DNA of 64,000 nucleotides from PLA3 sp964592235 (GCA_964592235.1 CAZQCF010000009.1:65287-129286), one strand, 5' to 3'. Positions 53,414-63,130 are shown, counted from the stretch's first letter. The notes: generated by a model not told the origin, from the sequence alone. Made by a program: numbers and translations.

Positions 53414-54736
53414 TTGAACAGCAAGGACCTTGAGAAGCGAATCGACTCGCGCCGCGCGCTGGTCGGTGTCATGGGCATGGGGTACGTCGGGCTGCCGCTG
53501 GTGCGGACGTTCGGGGCGGCCGGGTACACGTGCCTGGGGTTTGATATCGACGCGTCGAAGGTGAAGCAGCTCAACGCGGGCAAGAGTTACATCAAGCACA
53601 TCCCGTCGTCGACCATCAGCTCGCTGGTTCGTGCCGGTCGGTTTCGCGCGACGGCGGATTTTCGGGAATTGAGCAAGCCCGACGCGATCATCATCTGCGT
53701 GCCGACGCCGCTGTCGAAGAGCCGCGACCCGGACATGAGTTACATCGAATCGACGTCGCGGGCGATTGCTGCGCAGCTTCGCAAGGGGCAGCTCGTCGTG
53801 CTGGAGTCGACGACCTACCCCGGCACGACGCGCGAGCTGGTCAAGCCGATCCTGGAGAAGGGCAGCGGCTTGAAGGCGGGGCGGGATTTTTTTCTCGCGT
53901 TCAGCCCCGAGCGTGAAGACCCCGGGCGCAAGGATTACAGCACCGAGACGATACCGAAGGTGGTCGGCGGGTACGATCCGACGAGCAAGCGGCTGGCGGT
54001 GAAGTTGTACGCCGGGGCGATTTCGCAGGTTGTGCCGGTCTCGAGCTGCGAAGTGGCCGAGGCGGCGAAGATCGTGGAGAACGTGTATCGCTGCGTGAAC
54101 ATCGCGATGGTCAACGAATTGAAGATGCTGTTTGATCGGATGGGCATCGACGTGTGGGATGTGATCAACGCGGCGAAGACCAAGCCGTTCGGGTTTTCGG
54201 CGTTTTATCCCGGGCCGGGTCTGGGCGGGCACTGCATTCCGATCGACCCGTTCTACCTGACGTGGAAGGCGCGGCAGTACGGCGAGCCGACGCGGTTCAT
54301 CGAGCTGGCGGGCGAAATCAACACGCACATGCCGCGCTATGTTATTAACCGTCTGTCCGATGCGTTGAATGACCGCGGCAAGCCGCTGCGCGGTTCGCGG
54401 ATTCTTGTGCTGGGGCTGGCGTACAAGAAAGATGTCGATGATCTGCGCGAAAGCCCGAGCATCGAGTTGATCGAGCACCTGCGACATGCGGGGGCGAAGG
54501 TCGATTACAACGATCCGCACATTCCGCGCACGCATCGCGGTCGCGAACACGACCTGCGCATGAAGTCGGTATCGCTGACGCCGGCGAATCTGAAGCGCTA
54601 CGACGCGGTGCTGATTTCCACCGATCACTCGGCGTACGACTACGACGCGATCGTGCGGCACTCCAAGCTCGTGATTGACAGTCGCAACGCCACGGCGAAG
54701 GTGCGCAAGGGCCGCGAGAAGATCGTGAAAGCGTAG
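53414..54736 (+). CDS. wbpA: UDP-N-acetyl-D-glucosamine 6-dehydrogenase (WbpA/WecC type)
   Basis: 440 residues starting at TTG 53414, which has AGGAG nine bases upstream (the open frame to 53225 has no good start). Rossmann motif GMGYVGLPLV (residues 21-30), hinge DYSTETIPKVVGGYD and catalytic Cys274 in GPGLGGHCIPIDPFYL are all present, and the C-terminal domain begins LVLGLAYKKDVDDLRESPS. It oxidises UDP-GlcNAc to UDP-GlcNAcA for polysaccharide synthesis; UDP-glucose or ManNAc specificity is not excluded. Confidence 0.93.
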   Translation: MNSKDLEKRIDSRRALVGVMGMGYVGLPLVRTFGAAGYTCLGFDIDASKVKQLNAGKSYIKHIPSSTISSLVRAGRFRATADFRELSKPDAIIICVPTPLSKSRDPDMSYIESTSRAIAAQLRKGQLVVLESTTYPGTTRELVKPILEKGSGLKAGRDFFLAFSPEREDPGRKDYSTETIPKVVGGYDPTSKRLAVKLYAGAISQVVPVSSCEVAEAAKIVENVYRCVNIAMVNELKMLFDRMGIDVWDVINAAKTKPFGFSAFYPGPGLGGHCIPIDPFYLTWKARQYGEPTRFIELAGEINTHMPRYVINRLSDALNDRGKPLRGSRILVLGLAYKKDVDDLRESPSIELIEHLRHAGAKVDYNDPHIPRTHRGREHDLRMKSVSLTPANLKRYDAVLISTDHSAYDYDAIVRHSKLVIDSRNATAKVRKGREKIVKA

Positions 54737-54765
54737 GGTCAGTGGTCAGTGACCAGTGACCAGTG
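54735..54765. repeat. Tandem GTCAGTG/GACCAGT repeat
   Basis: gtcagtggtcagtgaccagtgaccagtgg: self-complementary repeated heptamers between the dehydrogenase and the ABC ATPase gene. A related tract (agtggctagtggtcagtgggcagtggg) is at 63945-63972. Confidence 0.7.
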
Positions 54766-54804
54766 GCCGGAGATATCAAGGAGCCGCTCGCGCGGATTAC
54801 CCGG

Positions 54805-55752
54805 TTGAGTGTTCTCACCGTATCGCAACTTGTCAAATCGTACGGATCGAACCGCGCGGTCGATGGCTTGTCGTTTGAAATCGCCGCGGGCGAAATCGTC
54901 GGCCTGCTCGGTCCCAACGGCGCCGGGAAATCGACAACCATCAACATCATCGCCGGCCTGCTCCGGCCCGACGGCGGCACGGTGTCGCTCGGCGGCGCGT
55001 CGACGCAGGATCGCGTCCAGCTCGGCGGCGCAGCCTACAAACGCCGCATCGGCTACGTGCCGCAGGAAATCAGCCTCGCCGATCGCATGACCGGCCGCGA
55101 GAATCTCTGGTTTGTCGGCCGGTTGTACGACTTGCACGGCGCGGCGCTGGCGCGGCGGATTGATGAATTGCTGAACGCGGTGGACCTGACGGATCGCGGG
55201 GATGATCTGGTCGGCACATGGTCGGGGGGCATGAAGCGGCGGCTGAACATCGCGGCCGCCCTGTTGCACGATCCGGGGCTGGTGCTGCTCGACGAGCCGA
55301 CGGCGGGCGTCGATCCGCAGGCGCGGGCGTATATCTTTGAGATCGTGGAGCGTCTGGCGGCGTCGGGCCGGGCGGTGCTGTACACGACGCATTACATGGA
55401 GGAGGCGCAGCGCCTGTGTCATCGCACGGCGATCATCGACCACGGAAAGCTGCTCGCGCAGGGGACGCTGGCCGAATTGACGCGCAGCAGTCGGATTCAG
55501 CGCGACCTGGTGCTATGCGCGCCGGGTCTGACCGAAGCGCGGATCGGCGAACTGGCCCGGCGGCTTGGCGACGTGGCCTGGACCCTGGAGTCAGACACGG
55601 CGCACATTGTGATTCGCGACGCGGGCCAAACGATCGCGCTGGCGGCGCGGTGTGCGGATGAACTGGATATTCACCCGACGTCGATCAGCCTTCGCGAGCC
55701 GAACCTTGAGACGGTGTTCCTGGAACTGACCGGTCGCGCGCTGCGCGAGTAA
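54805..55752 (+). CDS. ABC-2 exporter ATP-binding protein
   Basis: About 315 residues. Walker A LLGPNGAGKSTT, Q-loop YVPQEIS, signature TWSGGMKRRLN, Walker B LVLLDEPTAGVDP, and H-loop TTHYMEEAQ. TTG at 54805 places the domain start at the family position; GTG at 54763 lies inside the short repeat and seems less likely. It pairs with the permease gene three bases downstream, giving a two-gene export system. Confidence 0.93.
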   Translation: MSVLTVSQLVKSYGSNRAVDGLSFEIAAGEIVGLLGPNGAGKSTTINIIAGLLRPDGGTVSLGGASTQDRVQLGGAAYKRRIGYVPQEISLADRMTGRENLWFVGRLYDLHGAALARRIDELLNAVDLTDRGDDLVGTWSGGMKRRLNIAAALLHDPGLVLLDEPTAGVDPQARAYIFEIVERLAASGRAVLYTTHYMEEAQRLCHRTAIIDHGKLLAQGTLAELTRSSRIQRDLVLCAPGLTEARIGELARRLGDVAWTLESDTAHIVIRDAGQTIALAARCADELDIHPTSISLREPNLETVFLELTGRALRE

Positions 55753-55755
55753 CCC

Positions 55756-56949
55756 ATGTCACATACACGGATCATCGGGACGATCGCCTGGAAGCATTTT
55801 CGCATTCTGTCGCGCTCGCGCTCGACGCTGGCGGTGATCTTCCTTCCCGGCATCGTGCTATACACGATTTTCACGCAGATCTTCGCCGGTCCGGCGGGTC
55901 GCCCGTTCAAGGTGGCTGTGATTGACAACGACCGCACGCCGCAGTCGCAGGTGCTCGTCGATACGCTCAAGGAAGAGCGCGTGAAGGTGATCACCACGCG
56001 CAACGAAGCGCCCGACGGCGAGCCGCTCACGGAGCAGAGCGTGCAGGAGGCCGTCCGCCGCGAGGGCAAGTTTCGCGTCGCGCTGGTCATCCCCAAGGGC
56101 TACGGCCTCGCGCCGAACGTGCTGTCCGGTCCGGCGCATCGCGGCATTGTGATGTACTACGACGAGACGCAGGACACCGAAGCGGACATTGTCATCGGCC
56201 TTGTTCAGATGGCGGCGGGGCGGAACGTCTTCGAGCAGTTGTTCGGCATCCGTCGCAAAGAAGGCGACACCACGACAACGGGGCCGGCCCAGCCGCAGGC
56301 GCTGATTCAGGTCGATCGGCGCGGCGTGGCGATTCAGCGGATGGTCGTCGCGTCGAAGCACACGTTTCTCGCGGGCATCGTGCCGATGTTTCTGCTGTTT
56401 CTCTCGACCGGGGCGGGGCGCGGGCTGCTGGAGGAGATCACCAGCGGCACGATCCGCCGACAACTGGCCGCGCCGATTCATCCCGTGCACATCGTGATGG
56501 GGCAGCAGCTTTTCGCGGTCACGCTGGGCCTTGTGCATTGCTACGTGATGTATCTCTATGCGTGGGCGGTGTTCGGCGTCGCCATCTGGGACATGACCGG
56601 AGGGCTGTTTGTGCTGACACTGGCGACGTGCATGTCGACGACGGCGTTCGGGCTTCTGCTCGGCGCGATCTCGCGCAACTACGAACAGCTCGACTCAATC
56701 GGCACGATGGTGAACCTCGCTATGAGCGCCATTGGCGGCAGCATGGTCCCGCGATGGATCATGCCCGACTTCATGCAGAAGCTCGGCCTGCTTACGATCA
56801 ACGGCTGGTCGTACGACGGCTTCATCGCGTTGATTCGCAACGAGGGATTCGCAGGCACGCTGCCGAAAGCCGCGGTGCTGGTTGGCATGGCGGTCGCGTT
56901 TGCGTCGGTCGGGTGCACGGTGCTGACGCGGCGGCTTCGCGCGGCGTGA
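55756..56949 (+). CDS. ABC-2 type permease
   Basis: 397 residues. One N-terminal helix (residues about 24-41), a long extracytoplasmic loop (KVAVIDNDRTPQSQVL ... YYDETQD) and five C-terminal helices with the ABC-2 signature region EEITSGTIRRQLAAPI. Follows the ATPase gene by three bases. Substrate unknown. Confidence 0.9.
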   Translation: MSHTRIIGTIAWKHFRILSRSRSTLAVIFLPGIVLYTIFTQIFAGPAGRPFKVAVIDNDRTPQSQVLVDTLKEERVKVITTRNEAPDGEPLTEQSVQEAVRREGKFRVALVIPKGYGLAPNVLSGPAHRGIVMYYDETQDTEADIVIGLVQMAAGRNVFEQLFGIRRKEGDTTTTGPAQPQALIQVDRRGVAIQRMVVASKHTFLAGIVPMFLLFLSTGAGRGLLEEITSGTIRRQLAAPIHPVHIVMGQQLFAVTLGLVHCYVMYLYAWAVFGVAIWDMTGGLFVLTLATCMSTTAFGLLLGAISRNYEQLDSIGTMVNLAMSAIGGSMVPRWIMPDFMQKLGLLTINGWSYDGFIALIRNEGFAGTLPKAAVLVGMAVAFASVGCTVLTRRLRAA

Positions 56950-56994
56950 CGGCGGAATGGGGCGCGGGTAGACTGGCACATCACGAGGTGCGAC

Positions 56995-58593
56995 ATGGAT
57001 GCGCGCGAGCAGTGGCGGCGTTTTGATCGGTGGTTGTGTCGCGTTCCCGAACTTGATATCACACTCGATGTCAGCCGGATGCCGCTGGATGATTCATTTG
57101 TGCGGTGCATGGCGCCGGCGATGACGCGCGCGTTCGACGAAATGGCGGCGTTGGAGGCCGGCGCGATCGCCAACCGCGATGAGAATCGCATGGTGGGCCA
57201 TTACTGGCTGCGTGCGCCGGACCTCGCGCCGTCGGCGGAAATCGCCCGCGTCATTCGCGCGTCAATCGTCGCGGTGCAGAAGTTCGCCGAAGACGTTCAT
57301 GCGGGGCGCGTTCGACCACCCGGCGCGCCGCGATTCACGCAATTGCTTTGCGTCGGGATCGGCGGGTCAGCGCTGGGGCCGATGTTTGTCGCCGATGCGC
57401 TGGGCCATCCTTCGCGCGACCAGCTCGCGCCGCACTTTCTGGACAACACCGACCCCGACGGCATCGCGCGCCTGCTGGCCGGTTTGAATGGCCGCCTCGG
57501 CGAAACGCTTTGCATCGTCACGTCCAAGAGCGGCGGCACCCCCGAAACGCGCAACTCGATGCTGCTGGTCGAAGCGGCCTATCGCGAGGCGGGACTGGAG
57601 TTTTCGCGTCACGCGGTCGCCATCACGATGCCCGGCTCGGCAATGGATAAGCACGCCGAGCAACAGAAATGGCTCGCACGATTTGAAATGTTCGACTGGG
57701 TCGGCGGTCGCACCAGCGTCACGTCGGTCGTCGGCCTGTTGCCCGCGGCGCTTCAGGGGCTGGACATCGCGGCGATGCTGGAAGGCGCGAAGCTTTGCGA
57801 TGCCGCGACGCGCGTCAGCGACCCGATGAAGAACCCCGCCTCGCTCATGGCGCTGGCCTGGCACGCGGCAACAGACGGCCGCGGCGCGCGCGACATGGTC
57901 GTGTTGCCGTACAAGGATCGGCTGTTGCTATTGGGGCGATACTTGCAGCAACTCATCATGGAGTCGCTGGGCAAGCGACTGGACCGCGACGGGAAGACAG
58001 TCGAGCAGGGGCTGACGGTCTATGGCAACAAAGGCTCGACCGATCAGCACGCGTACGTGCAGCAGCTTCGCGACGGCGTGGCGAATTTCTTCGTGACGTT
58101 TGTGCGCGTGCTGGATGGCGGCGACGATGCGCTGGAGGTGCAGCCTGGCGCGACCAGCGGCGATTTTCTGCACGGCTTTCTGCTCGGCACGCGCGAAGCG
58201 CTGTCGGAGAGCGGGCGAGCGTCGATGATGCTGACGCTGCCGCGCGTGGATGGGCGCAGCCTCGGCGCATTGATTGCGTTGTTCGAGCGCGCGGTGGGGC
58301 TGTATGCAAGCCTTCTGAACATCAACGCGTACGATCAGCCGGGCGTTGAAGCGGGCAAGAAGGCGGCGGCCTCGGTGCTGGCGTTGCAGCGGCGTTTGCT
58401 CGCGACGCTGAATTCCTCGCCGCAATCAGTGGAGGAACTGGCCGCGAAGCTGGACCCCTCGGCCGGCGCCGGCGCGATCGAGACGATTTACTTGTTGCTG
58501 GAGCACCTCGCCGCGCGCGGCCTGGCGCGGCGCGCTTCGGGCGATACGCCGGAATCGGTACGATACTCCCTGTCCGGCATCCGGGTGGAATAG
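56995..58593 (+). CDS. pgi: Glucose-6-phosphate isomerase
   Basis: 532 residues. Phosphate loop GIGGSALGP (residues 121-129) and TSKSGGTPETRNS are intact. YGNKGSTDQHAYVQQLRDG gives the catalytic Glu/His region, and YDQPGVEAGK supplies the C-terminal Lys. It interconverts glucose-6-phosphate and fructose-6-phosphate. The last 50 residues form a winged-helix-like extension (VEELAAKL...LLEHLAARGLARR), seen in some bacterial long forms. Confidence 0.95.
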   Translation: MDAREQWRRFDRWLCRVPELDITLDVSRMPLDDSFVRCMAPAMTRAFDEMAALEAGAIANRDENRMVGHYWLRAPDLAPSAEIARVIRASIVAVQKFAEDVHAGRVRPPGAPRFTQLLCVGIGGSALGPMFVADALGHPSRDQLAPHFLDNTDPDGIARLLAGLNGRLGETLCIVTSKSGGTPETRNSMLLVEAAYREAGLEFSRHAVAITMPGSAMDKHAEQQKWLARFEMFDWVGGRTSVTSVVGLLPAALQGLDIAAMLEGAKLCDAATRVSDPMKNPASLMALAWHAATDGRGARDMVVLPYKDRLLLLGRYLQQLIMESLGKRLDRDGKTVEQGLTVYGNKGSTDQHAYVQQLRDGVANFFVTFVRVLDGGDDALEVQPGATSGDFLHGFLLGTREALSESGRASMMLTLPRVDGRSLGALIALFERAVGLYASLLNINAYDQPGVEAGKKAAASVLALQRRLLATLNSSPQSVEELAAKLDPSAGAGAIETIYLLLEHLAARGLARRASGDTPESVRYSLSGIRVE

Positions 58594-58667
58594 CCGGAGT
58601 GGATGGGTTTCCTCACGGCGGCCCATAGCGACCGGGTGGCGCCGATGCGTCGGTTCTTCGCGTTCCG

Positions 58668-59171
58668 TTAATCATCCGCCCCCGGGCCTTCGCCGCTGCC
58701 GATCCGCGCGAGCAGTTCCCTCGCGTTTTGATCGAGGGCGGGGTGGACCCAGTCGGGGGCGATCTCGGCGAGGGGTTCCATGACAAACCGCCGCTCGTGC
58801 ATCAGCGGATGGGGGATCATCAGCTCGGGCGAAGAATGAATCTCATCGTCGAACGCGAGGATGTCCAGGTCCATCGTGCGCGGGCCGTGATGCACGGTGC
58901 GCTGTCGCTGGAGCGAGTCCTCGATCCGTCGGCAGACGTGCAGCAGCCGCTGGGCCGTCAGCGTCGTGCGGACCTGCGCAACGGCGTTGAGGTACTTGGG
59001 CTGGCCGTCGGGGCCGCCGACCGGGTCGGTCTCGTACAGGGCGGATGTTTTTAATACGTCTATTTCGCGCGTGGCTTCCAGCGCATTCAGCGCCGCCGAG
59101 ATGTTCTTCTCGCGGTTGCCCAGGTTCGATCCCAGGCCGATGAACGCGATGTGCTGCGCCGGTCCGCTCAC
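58668..59171 (-). CDS. folK: 6-hydroxymethyl-7,8-dihydropterin pyrophosphokinase
   Basis: 167 residues from GTG at 59169-59171, which overlaps the TGA of dapL by four bases (GTGA). Motifs: IAFIGLGSNLGNREKN, ETDPVGGPDGQPKYLNAVAQV, and the metal and ATP site RTMDLDILAFDDEI, then IPHPLMHERRFVMEPLAEIAPD. Makes the pyrophosphorylated pterin for folate synthesis. Confidence 0.95.
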   Translation of the reverse strand: MSGPAQHIAFIGLGSNLGNREKNISAALNALEATREIDVLKTSALYETDPVGGPDGQPKYLNAVAQVRTTLTAQRLLHVCRRIEDSLQRQRTVHHGPRTMDLDILAFDDEIHSSPELMIPHPLMHERRFVMEPLAEIAPDWVHPALDQNARELLARIGSGEGPGADD

Positions 59172-60340
59172 CACTTCATCTCCGCCAGCCGTCGGCCTGC
59201 CGCCTGAATCCGATCCACTTCGACCGTCAGCGCGAAGCGCACGAATCCTTCGCCGGCCGGGCCGAACCCTACGCCGGGGATCGCGACGATCGCCGCCTCT
59301 TCCAGCAGCCGCGACGCGCAGCCCATCGCGTCGTAGCCCGCCGGGCATTTTGCCCAAACGAAAAATGTCGCCCGCGGCATGTCCACCTTGAACCCCGCGC
59401 GGTTCAGCGCCGGCACCAGTGCATCGCGCCGCGCCTTGTACGTCTCGCGGATCGCCGCAACCTCCGGCCGGTCGATCTGCTCCAGCGCCATTGCGCCGGC
59501 CTGCTGGATCGCGCCGAATGCGCCGCTGTCCATGTTGCCCTTGACCTTCGCCAGCGCCGCCAGCACATCGGGGTTCCCCACGGCGAAGGCGATGCGCCAT
59601 CCGGTCATGTTGAACGTCTTGCTCAACGAGTGCATCTCGATGCAGACATCCTTCGCGCCGGGCACTTGTAGGATCGACGGCGGCCGATCGGCGGGGTCGA
59701 AGAACGTTTCGCTGTACGGCGCGTCGGAGCAGATGAGAAAATCGTGCTTGCGAGCCAGCGCGACGGCCCGCTCGTAGAACGACAGCGGCGCGACGGCGCC
59801 GGTCGGGTTATTCGGATAATTCACGAACATCAGTTTCGTCTTCGCGAGCACGTCGGCGGGGATCGCATCGAGGTCGGGCAGAAATCCGCGCGATTCAGCG
59901 AGCGGCATCAGGTGCGGCACGCCGCCGGCGAAGATCGTCGCGGCGTTGTAAACGGGATAGGCGGGCGTCGGCACGAGCGCGACATCGCCGGGGTTGAGCA
60001 CGGCCAGCGGCAAGTGGCCCAGGCCCTCCTTGCTGCCGATGAGCGCGAGGATTTCGGCGGCCGGATCGAGAGTGACGCCGAAGCGGTTTTTGAACCATGC
60101 GGCGGCGGCGTTCTTGAATTCGGGGAAACCGGCGTCGTAGGGGTAGCGATGGTTCTTGGGGTCGTAGATCGTCTTCGCCATGCGGTCGATGATGAAGGTC
60201 GGCGTGGGGCGGTCGGGGTCGCCGACGCCGAAGTCGATCACGTCCTTGCCGGCGGCGATTGCGGCCCGTTTCTTACGGTCGATCTCGATGAAGAGATAGG
60301 GCGGAAGCTGATCAAGGCGGCTGGCGCGAGTAAAGGGCAT
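59168..60340 (-). CDS. dapL: LL-diaminopimelate aminotransferase-like enzyme
   Basis: 390 residues from the ATG at 60338-60340 (MPFTRASRLDQLPPYLF); the frame is open to 60418. Fold-type I PLP enzyme: FGVGDPDRPTP, YPYDAGFPEFKNA, NYPNNPTGA, ICSDAPYSE and the Schiff-base Lys in HSLSKTFNMTGWRI. The DapL branch makes LL-DAP for lysine and peptidoglycan in one step, as in many planctomycetes and chlamydiae; a broader aminotransferase role is not excluded. It is coupled to folK. Confidence 0.88.
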   Translation of the reverse strand: MPFTRASRLDQLPPYLFIEIDRKKRAAIAAGKDVIDFGVGDPDRPTPTFIIDRMAKTIYDPKNHRYPYDAGFPEFKNAAAAWFKNRFGVTLDPAAEILALIGSKEGLGHLPLAVLNPGDVALVPTPAYPVYNAATIFAGGVPHLMPLAESRGFLPDLDAIPADVLAKTKLMFVNYPNNPTGAVAPLSFYERAVALARKHDFLICSDAPYSETFFDPADRPPSILQVPGAKDVCIEMHSLSKTFNMTGWRIAFAVGNPDVLAALAKVKGNMDSGAFGAIQQAGAMALEQIDRPEVAAIRETYKARRDALVPALNRAGFKVDMPRATFFVWAKCPAGYDAMGCASRLLEEAAIVAIPGVGFGPAGEGFVRFALTVEVDRIQAAGRRLAEMKW

Positions 60341-60423
60341 GGGGGGTTCCATATCGGTTGCGGTGGTCTTGATCGGCGGATTTTCGTTCAGGCCGCGGCG
60401 GGAGTCAAAGGGAGTCAATGGAG

Positions 60424-60520
60424 GTAGAATGGAGAATGAAGAGTGGCTGTCGCGGAGTTTGAGCGAGAATCGTTCGCGAAGGCCGCATCTGCGTTTTCAA
60501 TTCTTCACTCTCCATTCGCT
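60424..60520. repeat. Imperfect inverted repeat GAATGGAGAATGAAGAG ... TTCTTCACTCTCCATTC
   Basis: Arms at about 60427-60446 and 60501-60518 are near-complementary, about 55 bases apart, in the space between dapL and the next gene. The right arm overlaps the 3' end of the glycosyltransferase-like gene. Confidence 0.7.
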
Positions 60521-62307
60521 CGCGTGTTCTCCTGGGATGTTGGAAGCATCAACTCGATTTCGCGGTTCATCGCCGGGAAGGAGAGCTTGATGGTGTCGGT
60601 CTCGCGCGGGGGGCAATCGGGATAGGCATACACGCGCAGCTCCACGTCGCGCCACGCCGGATCGTTGCAACCAAGCGGCTGCCGCGCGATGAGTTTGAAG
60701 CGAGGATTGGTCGCGAGCAGCTCGCGCAGCATCCGCCGCGGCGGCGGGTCGGCGTCGCGATAGGGCGTGTCGGGCAATTGCGACTCGATGACGACGTAGC
60801 GGATGCCGTAGCGGTCGAAGAGGTCAACCAGCTCGCCGGGGTTGTTTACGAATTGCTGATAATTGTATTTTTCGCGCGCGGCGCGGGCATAGAGCACCTT
60901 GCTCGCGCGTAGTGGGATGATCCGCTCGCGCGTCGATGGGTTGCGATACGCGTCGAGGATGAACTGCCCGTCGCGCACGGCGTCGACCAGCACCACGTCG
61001 GCGTCGGGCCGCTCGGCCAGCGCGGCGACCGCGCTCGTGTAATCCGGCAGCGGGCCGGTGTCCTTCTGGAGGCTCAAGCCGGCCTGGATGACGACGAGCA
61101 GCGTGAGCAGGACAAGTCGTGGGCCGTCGGTGCGCCACGCCAGCGGGCGATCGCTCGAAGCGTCGTCGTTGCGCCGGGCGCGCAGGAGGAATCGCGGCGC
61201 GGCGAGGCACAGCGGGGCGATCGAGAAAAAGAAATAGCGCGGCTCCTTCGCGGCGATACAGAGCGAAAAGCCGGTCCACACGACGAACCACAGCAGGATC
61301 AGACCGCGCGGCCCGCGCCACGAGCCGATCAGCAGCGTGACAAGCCCCAGCAAGGCAATCGGCAGCAGCGGCCAACCGAGGATTTCCGCGGGCCAGTGCG
61401 CCATGCCGGAGAAGTCAAGATCGGGCCGGAGCAATTGCGCGGGCAGGGCGGTGTAGGGCCGCGCGAAAGCCGTGTATGCCGCGATGATGGCGCCGGTGAC
61501 GCACAGCGATACCCACAGCGCGGGGCGAGCGAAATACGATCGCGCTGGAAGCCGACGGATTGCAATCCGTCGGCTTGGAGAATCCGACGATTCCGATATT
61601 CGCACGCCATTCAGCAATTCTCGGCTCGCGCGAGCATCTTCAATCAATGCATGCAGCAGGATCACCGGCAGAATGAACCCCGCCGTCTGCTTTGTCATGA
61701 ACGCCATGACGACGGCTGCGCCCATCGCCAGCGCCCACCACGACCGCAGCGTGTCGCGATCTTTTTGATACGCGTACAGCGCCGCGAGAATCCAGAACGT
61801 CGCGGGCCACTCCAGCATCACGTCGGCCAGCCACAGCCGCCCGTGCGGACAGGTCACGAGGAGAAGGGCTGCGAACAGGCCGGTGGCGCGATCGAACCAC
61901 CGCCGGCCCAGTGAATAAACTAGCTGCGTCGCGCCGAGGGCAAACAGCAGCACGGTCAGTCTTGCCGCGAAGACGCTGACGCCGAGGATTGAGAAGATTC
62001 CCGCTTCGATCAGTGCAAAGCCGGGAGGGTAATACACGATGATGCCGAGGATCGGATGTCGCAGATAGAACTGCTCGGCCCATTGGCGTGCGGCTTCCTG
62101 CGGCTGCGCGCGGAAGAACTCCAGCAGAAACACGCCGTCGAACAGGTGATTCGGCGCGTCAGACCAACCCAGTCCGCCCTGCGCGATGCGCGGGAGGCCG
62201 ATGGCGAGCGTCGCGAGGAACACGATCGCTTTGCAGGCGCGATCGATGCGCCGCGCGGAATTTCCCGCGCTGTGTGACAGTTCCACATTGGGCAATTCGG
62301 CCGCCAA
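60505..62307 (-). CDS. GT39-like polytopic membrane protein
   Basis: 600 residues. An N-terminal helix (IVFLATLAIGLPRIAQ), an acidic loop SDAPNHLFDGVFLLEFF and about 11 membrane segments, as in ArnT/PMT-type glycosyltransferases. A soluble C-terminal domain of about 170 residues follows. Codons around SPSRRIAIRRLPA (61549-61576) are a 28-base dispersed palindrome, inserted in frame in a loop between helices. The substrate is not known. Confidence 0.75.
   Translation of the reverse strand: MAAELPNVELSHSAGNSARRIDRACKAIVFLATLAIGLPRIAQGGLGWSDAPNHLFDGVFLLEFFRAQPQEAARQWAEQFYLRHPILGIIVYYPPGFALIEAGIFSILGVSVFAARLTVLLFALGATQLVYSLGRRWFDRATGLFAALLLVTCPHGRLWLADVMLEWPATFWILAALYAYQKDRDTLRSWWALAMGAAVVMAFMTKQTAGFILPVILLHALIEDARASRELLNGVRISESSDSPSRRIAIRRLPARSYFARPALWVSLCVTGAIIAAYTAFARPYTALPAQLLRPDLDFSGMAHWPAEILGWPLLPIALLGLVTLLIGSWRGPRGLILLWFVVWTGFSLCIAAKEPRYFFFSIAPLCLAAPRFLLRARRNDDASSDRPLAWRTDGPRLVLLTLLVVIQAGLSLQKDTGPLPDYTSAVAALAERPDADVVLVDAVRDGQFILDAYRNPSTRERIIPLRASKVLYARAAREKYNYQQFVNNPGELVDLFDRYGIRYVVIESQLPDTPYRDADPPPRRMLRELLATNPRFKLIARQPLGCNDPAWRDVELRVYAYPDCPPRETDTIKLSFPAMNREIELMLPTSQENTRANGE
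61549..61576. repeat. 28-base palindrome, copy 2 (inside a coding region)
   Basis: Perfect 28-base palindrome with 10-base arms like 10826-10853. It lies within the glycosyltransferase-like gene without breaking its frame. Confidence 0.88.
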
Positions 62308-62366
62308 GCCGCTCTCCTGTGTCTCTCGCCTTCATAGAGTATCGGCTTAGCAGGAGAATACCGCCG

Positions 62367-62792
62367 TTGGCCCGATGCGACGCGCACATCGGGCTCGACG
62401 ATCATCGCGATACGCCCGACAATGCCCGCGTGCTTGCCCTGCTGTCAGTCTGGATCGCGCTGGGTTGCCTCGTCACGGCCGGGGTGCTGTGCTTTTGGCG
62501 CGGACCCGATCTCGAGGCCGTGCTGACGATCATGCCGTATACCGTCGCCTTGAGCGTGACGCTGGCGGCGGCCGTGCTGTGGGACTTGCGGAAAGACCGG
62601 AGCGGCGAGGCGGCCGTCGCGGGCCGGCGGCTTCAGGCGGTCGCGGCCATCCTGCTGAACAGCCTGACGTTTGCGATCCTGCTGGTGCTCTTGCACGGGG
62701 TGGTCGATGCGGCCATCGGGATCGTGGTGGAGTTCGCGTTTCTGGCGTTTGTGTACTGGTTCTACACGCGCGTGTTGGTGCGGGAGACATGA
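62367..62792 (+). CDS. Small membrane protein of unknown function
   Basis: 141 residues from TTG 62367 (AGGAG ten bases upstream). Four hydrophobic segments (LLSVWIALGCLVTAGVLCF, IMPYTVALSVTLAAAVLW, VAAILLNSLTFAILLVLLHG, GIVVEFAFLAFVYWFY). Unassigned. The longer open frame upstream to 62088 is antisense shadow of the glycosyltransferase-like gene. Confidence 0.6.
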   Translation: MARCDAHIGLDDHRDTPDNARVLALLSVWIALGCLVTAGVLCFWRGPDLEAVLTIMPYTVALSVTLAAAVLWDLRKDRSGEAAVAGRRLQAVAAILLNSLTFAILLVLLHGVVDAAIGIVVEFAFLAFVYWFYTRVLVRET

Positions 62793-62887
62793 GGGGTAGG
62801 CCGTCGGATCGAACGGGAATCTCGGCTACAATTCCGCGTCGTGTGATGTAGCCGGCGAGCTTGCTCGCCGTCGATGGCCGCAACGTC

Positions 62888-63100
62888 ATGATCGAAGCAA
62901 CACTCGAAATCATTGTGAACGGCGAATCGGTCGCGCTCGATGCGCCGGCTACCGTGGCGACGCTGATCGCGAAGCGCCAGCCGCGCCCGCCGTTCGCCGT
63001 GGAGGTGAACAAGAAACTCGTTCGCCGCGGGGCGTATGAGGCGACCCCGCTGGCGAACCGCGACACCGTGGAGATTGTAACCCTGGTCGGCGGCGGGTAG
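62888..63100 (+). CDS. thiS: Sulfur carrier protein ThiS
   Basis: 70 residues with the ubiquitin-like ThiS fold: IIVNGESVALDAPATVATLI, VEVNKKLVRR and C-terminal VEIVTLVGGG whose Gly-Gly end carries thiocarboxylate in thiazole synthesis. ATG at 62888; a palindrome (ggcgagcttgctcgcc) lies just upstream. 30 bases before thiG. Confidence 0.92.
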   Translation: MIEATLEIIVNGESVALDAPATVATLIAKRQPRPPFAVEVNKKLVRRGAYEATPLANRDTVEIVTLVGGG

Positions 63101-63130
63101 ACCGGCTATTGGGGAAAGAGGTTTGAAGCA

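Noticed and set aside
62793..62887. Thiamine riboswitch upstream of thiS
   Set aside because: I looked for the THI-box conserved CTGAGA and ACCTGATC-like parts and did not find them; the segment is a short palindrome.
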